This document shows positions 63,445-64,000 of a stretch of 64,000 bases of DNA, one piece after another. The stretch lies in contig NZ_JAFJYB010000005.1 of NCBI RefSeq assembly GCF_018777385.1, forward strand, positions 186,001 through 250,000, read 5' to 3'. A program made the translations under genes and the position numbers. Within the stretch, counting starts at the first letter, position 1. The number at the start of each line of letters is the position of its first letter. The notes under the pieces are model-generated. The model saw only the letters and a list, made by a program, of their open reading frames with translations. It was not told the DNA's origin and did not search any database. The stretch is from Candidatus Symbiopectobacterium endolongispinus (lineage in GTDB: Bacteria > Pseudomonadota > Gammaproteobacteria > Enterobacterales > Enterobacteriaceae).

Positions 63445-64000
63445 GCAGTTTTATCCCGACATCCCTTGAGGATATCCCATTCAGGCTGATATTCGTTGGT
63501 AGTCACATTAAGCATTCCCAGTATGGTGTGAAACAGATTGTCTTGCGAATAACTTTGCGTTTGCGCGCGTTGTCGCAAACATGTCTCCTGCACGGCAAAT
63601 TGTTGCTGGTAGTCGTGCGATAACCACATCAACATCGGAATATGCGTTTGTTGTGACGGGGCTACGGCATAGGGCATGGTGTGTAAATAAACACCGTCTT
63701 CCCCCAATGATTCTCCATGGTCGGAGAGATAAACCAATGCGGTATTGAACTTATCCTGATGGTTTTTCAGCAGCTCGATAACGTGGTTTAATGTGTTATC
63801 CAGGTAAAGCAGCGTGTTGTCATAGGTGTTGGTTAACGCCTCTCGGGAACAGTTCTGAATCTGGTTAGTGTCGCAGGTCGGTGTAAAGTGTTTGAACGCC
63901 TCGGGATAGCGTTTGTAATAGGCCGGCCCGTGGCTGCCAATCGTGTGCAGCACAATAATGGCATCGCTGTTCAGTTGATTGATATGCTCTCCCACGCCAA
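63441..64000 (-). CDS. eptA: Lipid A phosphoethanolamine transferase EptA (PmrC), C-terminal part
   Basis: Adds phosphoethanolamine to lipid A, lowering binding of polymyxin-like peptides. Only the C-terminal catalytic part is inside the window: VLHTIGSHGPAYYKRYP, TYDNTLLYLDNTL and YLSDHGESLGEDGVYLHTMPY, the sulfatase-like zinc/catalytic segments. The reading frame is open at the window edge. First gene of eptA-pmrA-pmrB. Confidence 0.92.
   Translation of the reverse strand, partial: GVGEHINQLNSDAIIVLHTIGSHGPAYYKRYPEAFKHFTPTCDTNQIQNCSREALTNTYDNTLLYLDNTLNHVIELLKNHQDKFNTALVYLSDHGESLGEDGVYLHTMPYAVAPSQQTHIPMLMWLSHDYQQQFAVQETCLRQRAQTQSYSQDNLFHTILGMLNVTTNEYQPEWDILKGCRDKTA

Overview
This 64-kb window is a chromosomal segment of an enterobacterium. 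The housekeeping order (envZ-pckA-hslO-hslR-yrfG-igaA-nudE-mrcA-hofMNOPQ-aroK-aroB-damX-dam-rpe-gph-trpS, and fkpA-slyX-slyD-yheV-kefB-kefG-yheS-yheT-yheU-prkB-yhfA-crp-argD-pabA-ppiA) is the classical Enterobacterales arrangement. A secreted PelB/PelC-type pectate lyase and chitin-binding/LPMO-like genes point to the plant-associated Pectobacteriaceae (Dickeya, Brenneria, Lonsdalea and relatives). The species is an inference; no marker gene here settles it.

Layout. 1-19.5 kb: conserved core block from envZ to trpS. 19.8-27.3 kb: accessory block with a LysE exporter and repeat arm 1, which carries an NtrC/sigma-54-type amino-acid ABC transporter operon ending in an M20 amidohydrolase, plus a divergent enolase-superfamily gene fused to a peptide-binding-protein gene. 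27.5-46.2 kb: second core block, fkpA to pabA, interrupted at 29-34 kb by a small catabolic island (DapA-family aldolase/lyase, chemoreceptor, FAA-hydrolase, MFS transporter) bounded by two matching promoter-operator modules. 46.3-51.1 kb: plant/chitin polymer region with a pectate lyase flanked by three decayed AA10-like genes. 51.7-56.2 kb: ppiA and a dpp/opp-type peptide ABC operon. 56.2-61.9 kb: repeat arm 2, an inverted near-identical copy of arm 1. 61.9-64 kb: eptA-pmrA-pmrB, with pmrB truncated by the repeat junction.

Two themes dominate. First, gene decay: about half of the genes are broken by nonsense codons, small indels (often in runs of six or seven G/C) or internal deletions, while core genes such as aroK, aroB, dam, rpe, trpS, fkpA, crp, argD and pabA are full length. 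That bias argues for real, recent reductive evolution rather than random sequence error, though read-level confirmation is needed. Second, architecture: two inverted arms of about 5.7 kb bracket a 29.4-kb segment (26765-56171). That segment lies in the opposite orientation, relative to the envZ-trpS block, to the usual enterobacterial order. The simplest reading is partial duplication of an accessory locus in inverted orientation, followed by homologous recombination between the arms that flipped the intervening fkpA-ppiA block. Most disabling mutations in the arms are present in both copies, so decay came before the duplication (or was homogenised by gene conversion). A CCGCTG repeat expansion has since appeared in arm 2 only.

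No rRNA, tRNA, CRISPR array or intact insertion sequence was recognised.
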